From NCBI GenBank assembly GCA_017503645.1, contig JAFVSR010000018.1, positions 25,231 through 89,230 of the forward strand: 64,000 nt of DNA, in the 5' to 3' direction. Below, in pieces: positions 40,059-48,230 of this stretch (position 1 is the stretch's first letter; each line of letters opens with the position of its first letter). The notes beneath the pieces were generated by a model that was given only the letters and a program-made list of their open reading frames with translations, searched no databases and was not told the origin of the DNA. This stretch comes from Bacteroidaceae bacterium (lineage in GTDB: Bacteria > Bacteroidota > Bacteroidia > Bacteroidales > Bacteroidaceae). A program made the position numbers and the translations under genes.

Positions 40059-40238
40059 ATGGCAACTAAAATCAAGTATGTAGCACTTGCTATAATTCTT
40101 CTTGGAGCATTAACTCTTATTTTGAGCCACTTCTGTGGTTGGAACAACATCAACGCACTGAACGTCAGCGCATATGTAGCTATGGTTGTGGGCCTTGTAG
40201 CATACATCATTGCCGGCAAAAAGGCTTTGGAGGAATAA
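40059..40238 (+). CDS. Small membrane protein, 59 residues
   Basis: MATKIKYVALAIILLGALTL opens the first hydrophobic helix (about 7-24). A polar centre with CGWNNINALN follows, then a second helix (VSAYVAMVVGLVAYIIAG, about 36-53) and the tail KKALEE. The two-helix hairpin layout, regular codon use and a strong terminator 20 nt downstream all support a real gene. No function is assignable; similar small two-helix proteins are common near housekeeping genes in Bacteroidales. Confidence 0.75.
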   Translation: MATKIKYVALAIILLGALTLILSHFCGWNNINALNVSAYVAMVVGLVAYIIAGKKALEE

Positions 40239-40258
40239 AAAAGGAGATTAACCCCAAT

Positions 40259-40293
40259 AAAAAAAGGTTGCCAAGTTTTTGGCAACCTTTTTT
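40259..40293 (+). terminator. Terminator of the 59-residue membrane-protein gene
   Basis: AAAAAAGGTTGCCAA / TTGGCAACCTTTTTT with a short loop and T-run; symmetrical, so it may also act on the minus strand. Confidence 0.9.
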
Positions 40294-40371
40294 ATTGTTA
40301 ACCGACAAATGATAGATTGACGTGTTAATGCCTCTCTATAGTAGCAAACAAGAAAAATTGAATCACAAACT

Positions 40372-41010
40372 ATGAAGACAAAAATTTTCAATCTTATCAT
40401 TATTGATGAAAGCGGCTCTATGCATAGCATTAAGAAGGCAGCGATTGACAGTGTGAACGAAACCATCCAGTCCATTCATTCCGCCCAAAAGAGACACGAG
40501 AGCCAAGAACACTATGTGAGCCTTGTAACTTTTAATGACGACGTAAAGAGCGTTTACGAGTGTGTGCCTGCAGACGATGTAAAAGAACTCACTGCAGAGA
40601 CATACCAACCCGCCTGCTGTACCGCACTATACGACGCCATGGGCATTTCACTGAATGCCCTACGCAAAACGGTTGCCAAAGACGACAAGGTGCTCGTTAC
40701 CGTTGTTACCGACGGATACGAGAATTCATCCAAGGAGTACAGCGGCGTGGCCATCAAAGCTCTTGTTGACGAACTCAAGGAAAAGGGGTGGGTATTTGCC
40801 TACATCGGAGCCAACCAGGATGTAGAGGCTGTCGCTGCCACAATATCCATTACCAATACACTGAAGTTTGAGGCCACCGGCGAAGGTACCGCAGTTATGG
40901 GTGCAAGAGTAAGCAATGCCCGCACTCGTCTTTTTGACCGCATCGCCGACCTTGGCAGTTCTTTTAGTTCAATAGAGGCAAACTGCGATTTTTTCAATGA
41001 AGAGAAATAG
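40372..41010 (+). CDS. VWA-domain protein
   Basis: 212 residues, a von Willebrand factor A-type fold filling the whole protein. MIDAS motif FNLIIIDESGSM (DxSxS), the Thr in a CCTALYDAMG segment and the Asp in VTVVTDGYENSS. No signal peptide or membrane segment, so cytosolic. Closest in style to the stand-alone VWA proteins related to TerY/YegL, used in metal-dependent protein contacts; no tellurite-type genes are nearby. Convergent with rprY and separated from it by a bidirectional terminator. Confidence 0.88.
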   Translation: MKTKIFNLIIIDESGSMHSIKKAAIDSVNETIQSIHSAQKRHESQEHYVSLVTFNDDVKSVYECVPADDVKELTAETYQPACCTALYDAMGISLNALRKTVAKDDKVLVTVVTDGYENSSKEYSGVAIKALVDELKEKGWVFAYIGANQDVEAVAATISITNTLKFEATGEGTAVMGARVSNARTRLFDRIADLGSSFSSIEANCDFFNEEK

Positions 41011-41028
41011 TATAACCAAAATAATAAT

Positions 41029-41070
41029 TATAAATGAAGGAGTCCGCAACTGCGGACTCCTTCATTTATA
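41029..41070. terminator. Bidirectional terminator between the VWA gene and rprY
   Basis: 20-bp perfect arms (41029-41048 / 41051-41070, core AATGAAGGAGTCCGCA) with a 2-nt centre. Both convergent genes end within 20 nt of it. Confidence 0.9.
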
Positions 41071-41082
41071 GTATTTGAATAA

Positions 41083-41784
41083 TTAAGCCTCAACCTCCGG
41101 CGCAATGAGTTTATAACCCTTGCCGTGGATATTGATAATCTCGATAGAATCGTCGGCCTTCAAGTGCTTGCGCAGCTTGGTGATGTAAACGTCCATACTG
41201 CGGGCATTGAAATAGTTATCGTCGGTCCACACGGTTTTGAGTGCGAAATCGCGCTGCAAAATCTCGTTGGTGTGGGCGCACAAGAGGCTCAACAGTTCCG
41301 ACTCCTTGGTGGTGAGCTTGGTCTGCTGGTCGTCTATTGTGAGCAGCTGTTTCTGTGTATCGAACTGGAAGCGGCCAATCTTGTACAAGGTATTCTCCTT
41401 GCTCTTTTTACCGCACACGCGACGCAAGATAGCCTCTATGCGCGATACAAGAACCTCCATACTGAAGGGTTTTGTAATATAGTCGTCGGCACCAATCTTG
41501 AAACCCTCCAATATATCCTCGTTAAGTGTTTTTGCAGTGAGGAATATGATAGGTATCTCGGAATTTGCCGCACGTATCTCCTGTGCCAGGGTGAAACCAT
41601 CCTTCACAGGCATCATAACATCGAGCACGCAAATATCGAATTTTCCCTTCAAGAAGGTTTTGTAACCTACATCGCCATCGGGGCAGAGCTCGGCATAATA
41701 GCCTTTGGCCTGCAAATACTCACGAAGGAGCATACCCAGGTTCTCATCGTCCTCGCATAACAAAATTCTCTGTTTCTCTTCCAT
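41083..41784 (-). CDS. rprY: OmpR-family response regulator RprY
   Basis: 233 residues: receiver (about 1-120) with LLCEDDENLG, phospho-acceptor in VLDVMMPVKDGF, IIFLTAK and TKPFSMEVL; winged-helix DNA-binding domain (about 135-230) with TTKESELLSLLCAHTNEIL and SMDVYITKLRKHL then INIHGKGYKL. The pair with the kinase immediately upstream (6-nt gap) matches RprXY of Bacteroides, described as an essential-type regulator of core functions. Ends in a terminator shared with the VWA gene. Confidence 0.92.
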   Translation of the reverse strand: MEEKQRILLCEDDENLGMLLREYLQAKGYYAELCPDGDVGYKTFLKGKFDICVLDVMMPVKDGFTLAQEIRAANSEIPIIFLTAKTLNEDILEGFKIGADDYITKPFSMEVLVSRIEAILRRVCGKKSKENTLYKIGRFQFDTQKQLLTIDDQQTKLTTKESELLSLLCAHTNEILQRDFALKTVWTDDNYFNARSMDVYITKLRKHLKADDSIEIINIHGKGYKLIAPEVEA

Positions 41785-41790
41785 AATTTT

Positions 41791-43329
41791 TTATTTTAAA
41801 GGTAATACAATTACAAATGTTGTTCCAACGCCTATCTCGCTCTCGGCCCGTATGGTTCCTTTGTGTGCCTGAACAATCTGCTTCACATAGGCAAGGCCCA
41901 GACCGAAGCCTTTGACATCGTGCAGGTTTCCCGTGTGCACGCGATAGAACTTGTCAAATATCTTTTTAAGGTCCTCCTTGCGGATACCTATACCATTATC
42001 CTTGACCGACAGCATAAAGTTGTCATTGCTATTCCAGGTGCGCACCTCCAGTTCAAGTGGCACATCCTGCTTGCGATACTTCACGGCATTGTCCATAAGG
42101 TTGAACACCACGTTGGTGAAATGCATCTCATCGACATAGATAAAGGGATCGTCGGCATCGAGTTGCCAGGTGAGCTTGCCACCATTCTGCTCCACCTTCA
42201 CCGTGAAGGTGTTCACAATGCCCGAAATAAGTTCATTGGCATCGAGTTCCTTCATTTTGAGCGAAGCGTTGTTCTTATTGTCGAACATCGACATCTGCAA
42301 CACCTTGTCCACCTGAAAACGCAGGCGCTTGGTTTCGCTCGCTATGGCACCCGATAGCTTGGAGAACATCTCGGGCGACTTTGCAATGGAGCTGTCCTGC
42401 AACATCTGCGCCGCCAGCGATATTGTGGATATAGGAGTTTTGAACTCGTGCGTCATATTATTTATGAAGTCGTTCTTCATTTCGGTTATCTTTTTATGCC
42501 TGAATGCCATATACAGTGTTATCACGAATGTTATTAACAAAACAAAAGTGAACAGTATGGAAGGAATCATAAATTTAACCGAACTATAAATATAATTGTT
42601 CAAAAGCGAGGTGGGGAAATTAACCTCGAGCACCGCCATATGCGAGGGAGGGTCGTTCTTAAAAATCAACTCCTTATATTTATTATCACCATCGGTGTAC
42701 GAGTAGTCGGAACAGCGATACACCTCCTCGCCATCGCCACGCAGCACCCTGAAGTGGTAAGGAATGAGGATGCCGTTGCTTGCGAGCTCCGATTTTAGAT
42801 ATTGGTCGAGCTTACCAAAGTTTATGCGCCCCTGCAAAGGCTTTTCGCTTGCCTGGTACAGCATATTGTAGAGCACCTCGTCGAGCACCGCACGCTGGTA
42901 TTTATAGCGCTTGCTCAGGATTTCAAGCGACAGGCGCTGTGCATCGCGCATCGACAGGTTACCTCGATTGGAGTTTATCTTAAACTGCGACAACGACTGC
43001 GACGGGTTCTTCACCACCGTCTTTAACTCAAATGCCGACAGCACATTACCACCCTCGGTAGATGCCAGGTAGGAGTGCTCGAGCTTCAAAAAGCCATCCT
43101 TTATCTGCCCCCTGTGAATATCCTTTTGAATATCCTTGGCAAGGTAGGTGCGCATCTCGTCGAGTTCCAGGCTATATGCCGCCTGGTAAAGGCTGCGCCT
43201 CACGCCCTCTTCAAAGTGTTCGCGGCGCATATCCACCATAGCCTCAATGTATGTCACCTGCAGGTACAACAACCCCAGACAACAAACGCCCATTACAAGC
43301 CCCACTATCAATATCGTCAACTTCTTCAT
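41791..43329 (-). CDS. rprX: Sensor histidine kinase RprX
   Basis: 512 residues. N-terminal TM (ILIVGLVMGVCCLGLLYLQV, about 5-24), a periplasmic sensor (about 25-250), a second TM (SILFTFVLLITFVITLYMAF, about 255-275). The HisKA has phospho-acceptor His in NDFINNMTHEFKTPISTISL. The HATPase has NVVFNLMDNAVKYRK (N-box), VKDNGIGI (G1), and GFGLGLAYVKQIV (G2). Standard class I kinase layout; co-transcribed with rprY. Confidence 0.93.
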   Translation of the reverse strand: MKKLTILIVGLVMGVCCLGLLYLQVTYIEAMVDMRREHFEEGVRRSLYQAAYSLELDEMRTYLAKDIQKDIHRGQIKDGFLKLEHSYLASTEGGNVLSAFELKTVVKNPSQSLSQFKINSNRGNLSMRDAQRLSLEILSKRYKYQRAVLDEVLYNMLYQASEKPLQGRINFGKLDQYLKSELASNGILIPYHFRVLRGDGEEVYRCSDYSYTDGDNKYKELIFKNDPPSHMAVLEVNFPTSLLNNYIYSSVKFMIPSILFTFVLLITFVITLYMAFRHKKITEMKNDFINNMTHEFKTPISTISLAAQMLQDSSIAKSPEMFSKLSGAIASETKRLRFQVDKVLQMSMFDNKNNASLKMKELDANELISGIVNTFTVKVEQNGGKLTWQLDADDPFIYVDEMHFTNVVFNLMDNAVKYRKQDVPLELEVRTWNSNDNFMLSVKDNGIGIRKEDLKKIFDKFYRVHTGNLHDVKGFGLGLAYVKQIVQAHKGTIRAESEIGVGTTFVIVLPLK

Positions 43330-43488
43330 ATCGCAAATATAATGAGAAGCAACAAAGGTTGTATCGTTTATTAAGCGAAATTATATCTATTTTTCTTTTA
43401 ATTAACAAATAAAAATATTAAGCTTATCAAAACAGCAACCAAAACATAACAATAAAGATTGTTTTAGCAAAAACTGCTCGCAATTTAA

Positions 43489-43522
43489 CAAAAAAGGCAA
43501 GCCCGCGGGCTTGCCTTTTTTT
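43489..43522 (-). terminator. Terminator after the EF-G2 gene
   Basis: Perfect palindrome around AAAAAGGCAAGCCCG / CGGGCTTGCCTTTTT with runs of A and T at either side, 19 nt after the stop codon. Confidence 0.9.
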
Positions 43523-43541
43523 GTTGTATATAAAATTATGT

Positions 43542-45695
43542 TTACTCCTCCTCTTTTGCAGCAAGCTCCTTAACAAGTTTATCCTGCACATCGGTGGGAA
43601 CAAGTTCGTACGAAGCGGGCGACATTATGAACGATGCGCGACCACCTGTGAGCGAACTGAGCGATGTTGAATAAGAGGACATCTCCTTCAAAGGCACCTT
43701 GGCCGAGAGTTTCTCGTAACCGTTCTCGCTCTCCATACCCATAATCATACCTCTGCGGCCCTGAATATCACTCATCACATCACCCATCTTGTCGGAGGGA
43801 ACGAACACCTCTACATCGTAAACGGGCTCAAGGATTTTGGGACCTGCATTGCGGAATGCCTCGCTGAAGGCGTTGCGGCCTGCAAGCATAAACGAAATTT
43901 CGTTTGAATCCACGGGGTGCATCTTACCATCGTAAACGATAACGCGAACATCACGGGCATAAGAACCGGTGAGCGGGCCGCGCTCCATACGCTCCATAAC
44001 ACCCTTGAGGATAGCGGGCATAAAGCGGGCATCGATAGAACCACCCACGATACTGTTTACAAATACCAACTTACCACCCCACTCCAGAGTAACCTCCTCG
44101 GTAGCCTTGGCGTTGATTTTGAACTCCTGGCCGTTGAAGCGGTAAACCTCCTGCAATGGCTGGCCCTCCTCGTAAGGCTCCACAATCATATGAACCTCGC
44201 CGAACTGGCCTGCACCACCACTCTGTTTCTTGTGACGATAGTCGGCACGCGCAGCCTTTGTAATGGTTTCGCGATAAGGAATCTTGGGCTCCTCATAAAC
44301 AACCTGAATCTTCTCCACATTCTCCAAACGCCATTTCAATGTACGCAAGTGGAACTCACCCTGGCCCGAAACGATTGTCTGGCGCAACTCCTTGGACTGC
44401 TCTACACGCCAAGTGGGGTCCTCCTCGTGCATACGGTTGAGCGCCTGCATAAGTTTCTCCATCTCGCTTTCGTTAACAGGCTTGATGGCACGTGAATATT
44501 TTGATGCGGGATATTTTACAAGAGAGAATCTGTTGTTGGCGTCCTTGTCGTTAAGTGTGTTACCGATGCGCACATCCTTCAACTTAACGGTACAGCCAAG
44601 GTCACCGGCCTTCAACTCATCTACAGCAGTGCGGTTGGCACCTGCGCTGCAATATATCTGTGCGATACGCTCCTTTGAGCCTCTGTCGGCATTCACAAAA
44701 TCCATACCGGGCTTCAATGTACCGCTGATTACCTTGAAATAGTTAACCTCACCGATGTGGGGCTCAACCGATGTCTTGTAGAAGAACAACGATGTGGGAG
44801 CATTGCTGTCGTAAGGAACGGTAACACCATCCACATTAACGGGCTGAGGCATATCATCAACCTCGGGAGCCACGTTGGCAAGGAACTCGAGCAAACGGCT
44901 TACTGCAACATCGGTGGCAGCAGAGCAGCAGAGTACGGGATATACGCTGCCTGTAGAGAGGCCCAAACGTGCACCCATACGGATATCGTCGGTAGAGAGG
45001 TCATCTGAATCGAAGAATTTGTTCATCAACTCCTCCTCGTTCTCGGCAGCCTTCTCAACAAGCTCGGTGTGCAGAGATTTTGCTCTTTCAACCTGGTCGG
45101 CAGGGATATCCTCAACCATAGGGGGCTGACCTTCGGCTGTCCAAGTGAGTTTCTTCATCAAGAGCACGTCGATGATAGAATTGAAGCCGGGGCCTGCGGC
45201 AACGGGATACTGCACGGGCACCACCTTTGAGCCATATATCGACTGCAACTGCTCGATTACGTTGTCGTAATCGCACTTTTCGTTATCCACCTGGTTCACC
45301 ACGAACATAGCGGGCTTCTTCATCTTCTGAATATAACGGAAGCAGTTCTGTGTACCCACCTCAACACCATACTGGCCATTGATGACAACCATCGCAAGGT
45401 TACAAACCTCGAGGGCGCACACCATACCTCCTGCAAAGTCGTCTGAACCCGGGCAATCTATGAGGTTCAGCTTTTTATTCGCCTGCTCCACCTGGAATAC
45501 GGTGGTAAATACAGAGTAGCCATACTCCTGCTCCACAGGGAAATAGTCGCTTACGGTATTCTTTGCCTCTACCGTACCTCTACGTTTTATGATACCACCC
45601 TCATAGAGCATAGCCTCTGTGAGAGTGGTTTTTCCAGAGCCTGAACATCCTACGATTGCAATGTTCTTGATTTCGTTAGTTTGATAAGTTTTCAT
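43542..45695 (-). CDS. Elongation factor G paralogue, EF-G2 type, lacking catalytic GTPase residues
   Basis: 717 residues with the full EF-G domain set (G domain to about 275, then II-V; domain IV GQFGEVHMIVEP and EFKINAKATEE; domain V DVEVFVPSDKMGDVMSDIQGRRG). The G domain is altered: G1 GCSGSGKT (16-23), G3 DCPGSDDF (80-87) where canonical EF-G has DTPGHVDF, so the catalytic His is Ser84, and G4 is NQVD instead of NKxD. The switch-I region is also diverged. This matches the Bacteroides EF-G2 paralogue reported to support translocation without GTP hydrolysis during starvation and gut colonisation. Not the housekeeping fusA. Single gene with its own terminator. Confidence 0.88.
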   Translation of the reverse strand: MKTYQTNEIKNIAIVGCSGSGKTTLTEAMLYEGGIIKRRGTVEAKNTVSDYFPVEQEYGYSVFTTVFQVEQANKKLNLIDCPGSDDFAGGMVCALEVCNLAMVVINGQYGVEVGTQNCFRYIQKMKKPAMFVVNQVDNEKCDYDNVIEQLQSIYGSKVVPVQYPVAAGPGFNSIIDVLLMKKLTWTAEGQPPMVEDIPADQVERAKSLHTELVEKAAENEEELMNKFFDSDDLSTDDIRMGARLGLSTGSVYPVLCCSAATDVAVSRLLEFLANVAPEVDDMPQPVNVDGVTVPYDSNAPTSLFFYKTSVEPHIGEVNYFKVISGTLKPGMDFVNADRGSKERIAQIYCSAGANRTAVDELKAGDLGCTVKLKDVRIGNTLNDKDANNRFSLVKYPASKYSRAIKPVNESEMEKLMQALNRMHEEDPTWRVEQSKELRQTIVSGQGEFHLRTLKWRLENVEKIQVVYEEPKIPYRETITKAARADYRHKKQSGGAGQFGEVHMIVEPYEEGQPLQEVYRFNGQEFKINAKATEEVTLEWGGKLVFVNSIVGGSIDARFMPAILKGVMERMERGPLTGSYARDVRVIVYDGKMHPVDSNEISFMLAGRNAFSEAFRNAGPKILEPVYDVEVFVPSDKMGDVMSDIQGRRGMIMGMESENGYEKLSAKVPLKEMSSYSTSLSSLTGGRASFIMSPASYELVPTDVQDKLVKELAAKEEE

Positions 45696-45806
45696 ATTGT
45701 TTTTGCTATTTTGGTTAGTTTGTTATAAAAGCGGTAGCAATGTAGGAAATTTTGGGTAGATAAGCAAATAGATTTGAAAGGTTTTTCAAAAAAGAGATAA
45801 AAAAAT

Positions 45807-45814
45807 TATCTTCG
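45807..45814 (+). promoter_or_regulatory. -7 element before hemW
   Basis: TATCTTCG 18 nt before the ATG, with TTTC at the -33 position 20 nt upstream. Confidence 0.6.
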
Positions 45815-45832
45815 CGGGCAAAAGGGAAACCA

Positions 45833-46963
45833 ATGGCAGGCATATACATACACATACCGTTTTGCAAACAGAGGTGCCGATACTGCGCCTTCTACTCCAC
45901 CACACTGCACGCACTGCACGACAGCTACACAGCGGCTCTTTGCCGCGAGATAGAGCAGCGCAAGGAGTATGCCGGCGGCGAGCCTGTCGAAACCATATAC
46001 CTGGGGGGCGGCACCCCGTCGCTGCTCACCGAGGAGCACCTTGCAAATATTCTAAAAGCCATAAACGGCAACTACCGCATCGCCCCCAACCCCGAAGTAA
46101 CCATCGAGTGCAACCCCGACGACCTCACACCCGCCTACGCGGCAATGCTCGCCCGTTTAGGGTTCAACCGCATAAGTATGGGCGTGCAGAGTTTTTGCGA
46201 CGAGCAATTGCGCCGCTTGGGCCGCCGCCACACAGCCGAGGGAGCACGCGAGGCTGTGCACAACGCTCGGGCTGCGGGGTTCCGCAACATAAGCATCGAC
46301 CTTATGTTTGCCCTCCCCGGCTCCACCCCCGCACAATGGGCGGCCGACCTGCGCAGCGCCATTGAGTTGCGGCCCGAACACATTTCGGCATATAACCTCA
46401 CATACGAAGAGAACACACCACTCTACCGCGCCCTGCAAAAGGGAGAAATAGCAGAGTTGAGCGAGGAGGAGAACCTCACGCAGTTCAATATGCTCATAGA
46501 GCAGATGAAGGCAGCAGGTTACCGCCACTACGAAATATCCAATTTCGCCCGCCCCGGCCACGAAAGCCGCCACAACAGCAGCTATTGGCACGACATTCCC
46601 TACATAGGCTGCGGAGCAGGTGCCCACTCCTACGACGGCACATCGCGCGGTTGGAACATCGCCGACGTACAATTATATATAAAAGGAATAAAGAACAGCT
46701 GCCCTGTTTTCGAGGTGGAGCAACTAAGCAACGAAGAACATTACAACGACGCCGTGCTCACCCGCCTACGCACAGCCGACGGCCTGCCCGCAGAGTGGGT
46801 AAAAGAGAAGTTCGGGCACACCTTATATAATTATATGATGCAGGCAGCCCGCAAAGAGATAGCCGCCGGCAACCTGTGCCAAACGCCCGACGGGCGCTTC
46901 ACACTCACCCCCAAAGGCATATTTGTGAGCGATGCAGTGATAAGGGAGTTCATTTATGTATAA
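45833..46963 (+). CDS. hemW: Radical SAM heme chaperone HemW
   Basis: 376 residues. The [4Fe-4S] motif is CKQRCRYC within IYIHIPFCKQRCRYCAFYS, followed by TIYLGGGTPSLL, VTIECNPDDLT, FNRISMGVQSF and NISIDLMFALPG. The C-terminal HemN-type region has YEISNFARPGHESRHNSSYW and GCGAGAHSY. The CxxxCxxC plus absence of the extra N-terminal HemN Cys points to HemW (heme trafficking) rather than coproporphyrinogen dehydrogenase. The stop codon lies inside the following terminator hairpin. Confidence 0.93.
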   Translation: MAGIYIHIPFCKQRCRYCAFYSTTLHALHDSYTAALCREIEQRKEYAGGEPVETIYLGGGTPSLLTEEHLANILKAINGNYRIAPNPEVTIECNPDDLTPAYAAMLARLGFNRISMGVQSFCDEQLRRLGRRHTAEGAREAVHNARAAGFRNISIDLMFALPGSTPAQWAADLRSAIELRPEHISAYNLTYEENTPLYRALQKGEIAELSEEENLTQFNMLIEQMKAAGYRHYEISNFARPGHESRHNSSYWHDIPYIGCGAGAHSYDGTSRGWNIADVQLYIKGIKNSCPVFEVEQLSNEEHYNDAVLTRLRTADGLPAEWVKEKFGHTLYNYMMQAARKEIAAGNLCQTPDGRFTLTPKGIFVSDAVIREFIYV

Positions 46964-46995
46964 AAGGTTGCTCTTGAGCAACCTTTTATACATAA
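46954..46995. terminator. Terminator of hemW containing its stop codon
   Basis: 20-bp perfect arms (46954-46973 / 46976-46995, core AAAAGGTTGCTC) with a 2-nt centre. The hemW TAA is at 46961-46963 in the left arm. It also closes the convergent gene on the right, 13 nt away. Confidence 0.9.
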
Positions 46996-47008
46996 TATAA
47001 GATAAGGA

Positions 47009-48013
47009 TTAATAGCGGGAGGGTGGCGAGCAGGTTTCCCATTGCGATTGCCCGATTATTACTCCATAAGATGCAGCCTCGCTACGCACCTTGCGCATTT
47101 CCCCTTGAATACGAATCAAAAGTGTCCTCATACCCGATTGATAAACAACCGATTCGTCTGCTTTGTGCTTATTTATATGCAAATCACTACCATTGCCGGA
47201 TTTCACAATATCCACCAAATCTTCATAGCACGACCTTGCTTGATTTTCCCACCTTGCATAATGCTCCCTATACTGTTCGGGAGAAAGTTTGCCACGATAT
47301 TCATCATCGGCAGAGAAGCTAAAGGCATCATTATAGCCATTGGAAAAAGAACTTACATCAATATAATCCACACTGCAAAAACCGGTAGTTTCATTGTGAT
47401 AAGTTACAGCCCCCGTTTCAAAATCAATCGTTGTTATCACCTTCACCATTCCTCTATAATCGCACCTGCTGCACAGCGTAGTACCATTACACATACTGCA
47501 AGTTATATAATGAGGGCTGGAATATCCCCCATAATTCTTACCTCCTTGTCCGTGGCACATAGTGCATTTTTGAGTACCATGACACGTAGCACATTGGGTA
47601 TAAGTAATTCTCGTTATATGGTTCTTGCTATAAGCCACTTCGGAATAGCCATTATGAAGTTTTATATAATTGACATTATCGAACTTGTCATCGGGGAGTG
47701 TTGTATAACTGCTTACAACTTGTCCGCCCGAACCATAACATTTAGAACATTTTCCATTACCGTGGCAAATGGGACACACATTATAACGCGCATACATACC
47801 ATAACCGGACATCATTCCACCTTGCCCACGGCACATACTACAACTCTTACTACCCCTGCAAGACCAACAATCTGAATATCGGGTATAGGTTACAGTACCA
47901 TCACTGTTGTTCCGTTTTTCTGTGCGATAATTCATATTACCGTAAGTTTGAGAAAAAGCAACAACAGCAACCATCATAAAAATGGTAAAGAACGACATTT
48001 TTAATTTCATCAT
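47009..48013 (-). CDS. Secreted Cys-rich protein with DnaJ-type CxxCxG repeats
   Basis: 334 residues with a signal peptide (MMKLKMSFFTIFMMVAVVAFSQ). Residues about 45-205 contain two sets of paired CxxC(x)G motifs: CWSCRGSKSCSMCRGQGG, CPICHGNGKCSKCYGSGG, then CATCHGTQKCTMCHGQGG and CSMCNGTTLCSRCDYRG. This is the pattern of the DnaJ central zinc-binding domain, duplicated. It lacks a J domain. The C-terminal part is helical (about 240-330). An exported protein with eight CxxC pairs could bind zinc or take part in thiol exchange; function unknown. Convergent with hemW; glmM lies upstream on the same strand behind a terminator. Confidence 0.82.
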   Translation of the reverse strand: MMKLKMSFFTIFMMVAVVAFSQTYGNMNYRTEKRNNSDGTVTYTRYSDCWSCRGSKSCSMCRGQGGMMSGYGMYARYNVCPICHGNGKCSKCYGSGGQVVSSYTTLPDDKFDNVNYIKLHNGYSEVAYSKNHITRITYTQCATCHGTQKCTMCHGQGGKNYGGYSSPHYITCSMCNGTTLCSRCDYRGMVKVITTIDFETGAVTYHNETTGFCSVDYIDVSSFSNGYNDAFSFSADDEYRGKLSPEQYREHYARWENQARSCYEDLVDIVKSGNGSDLHINKHKADESVVYQSGMRTLLIRIQGEMRKVRSEAASYGVIIGQSQWETCSPPSRY

Positions 48014-48170
48014 ACTATTTTATTATGGTAAAAGTGGTTAAATCCAAAGTATATTCCCTTTGAGAAATATTGGCATAAGACAAGTCCATATATTATTATA
48101 ACCTCGCGTTTATCATTATGCCTGTCGCAAAGTTTACATAAATTATTTGAAAAAACAATATTCTATACAA

Positions 48171-48216
48171 ATTAAAAAGTATCAGCATAGCCACGGCTAT
48201 GCTGATACTTTTTAAT
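48171..48216 (-). terminator. Terminator of glmM
   Basis: 22-bp perfect arms (48171-48192 / 48195-48216, core AAAAAGTATCAGCATAGCC) with a 2-nt centre, 14 nt after the glmM stop. Confidence 0.9.
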
Positions 48217-48230
48217 TATGCAAATGATTA

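Noticed and set aside
43334-43341. TATATTTG as rprX promoter
   Set aside because: Perfect -7 match but only 4 nt before the ATG, so transcription would start at or inside the coding region.
43542-45695. Housekeeping fusA or a tetracycline-resistance (TetQ-like) protein
   Set aside because: G3 His is missing and N-terminal sequence differs from both; the pattern fits EF-G2.
47009-48013. DnaJ chaperone
   Set aside because: Has DnaJ-like CxxCxG repeats but no J domain, no HPD motif, and carries a signal peptide.
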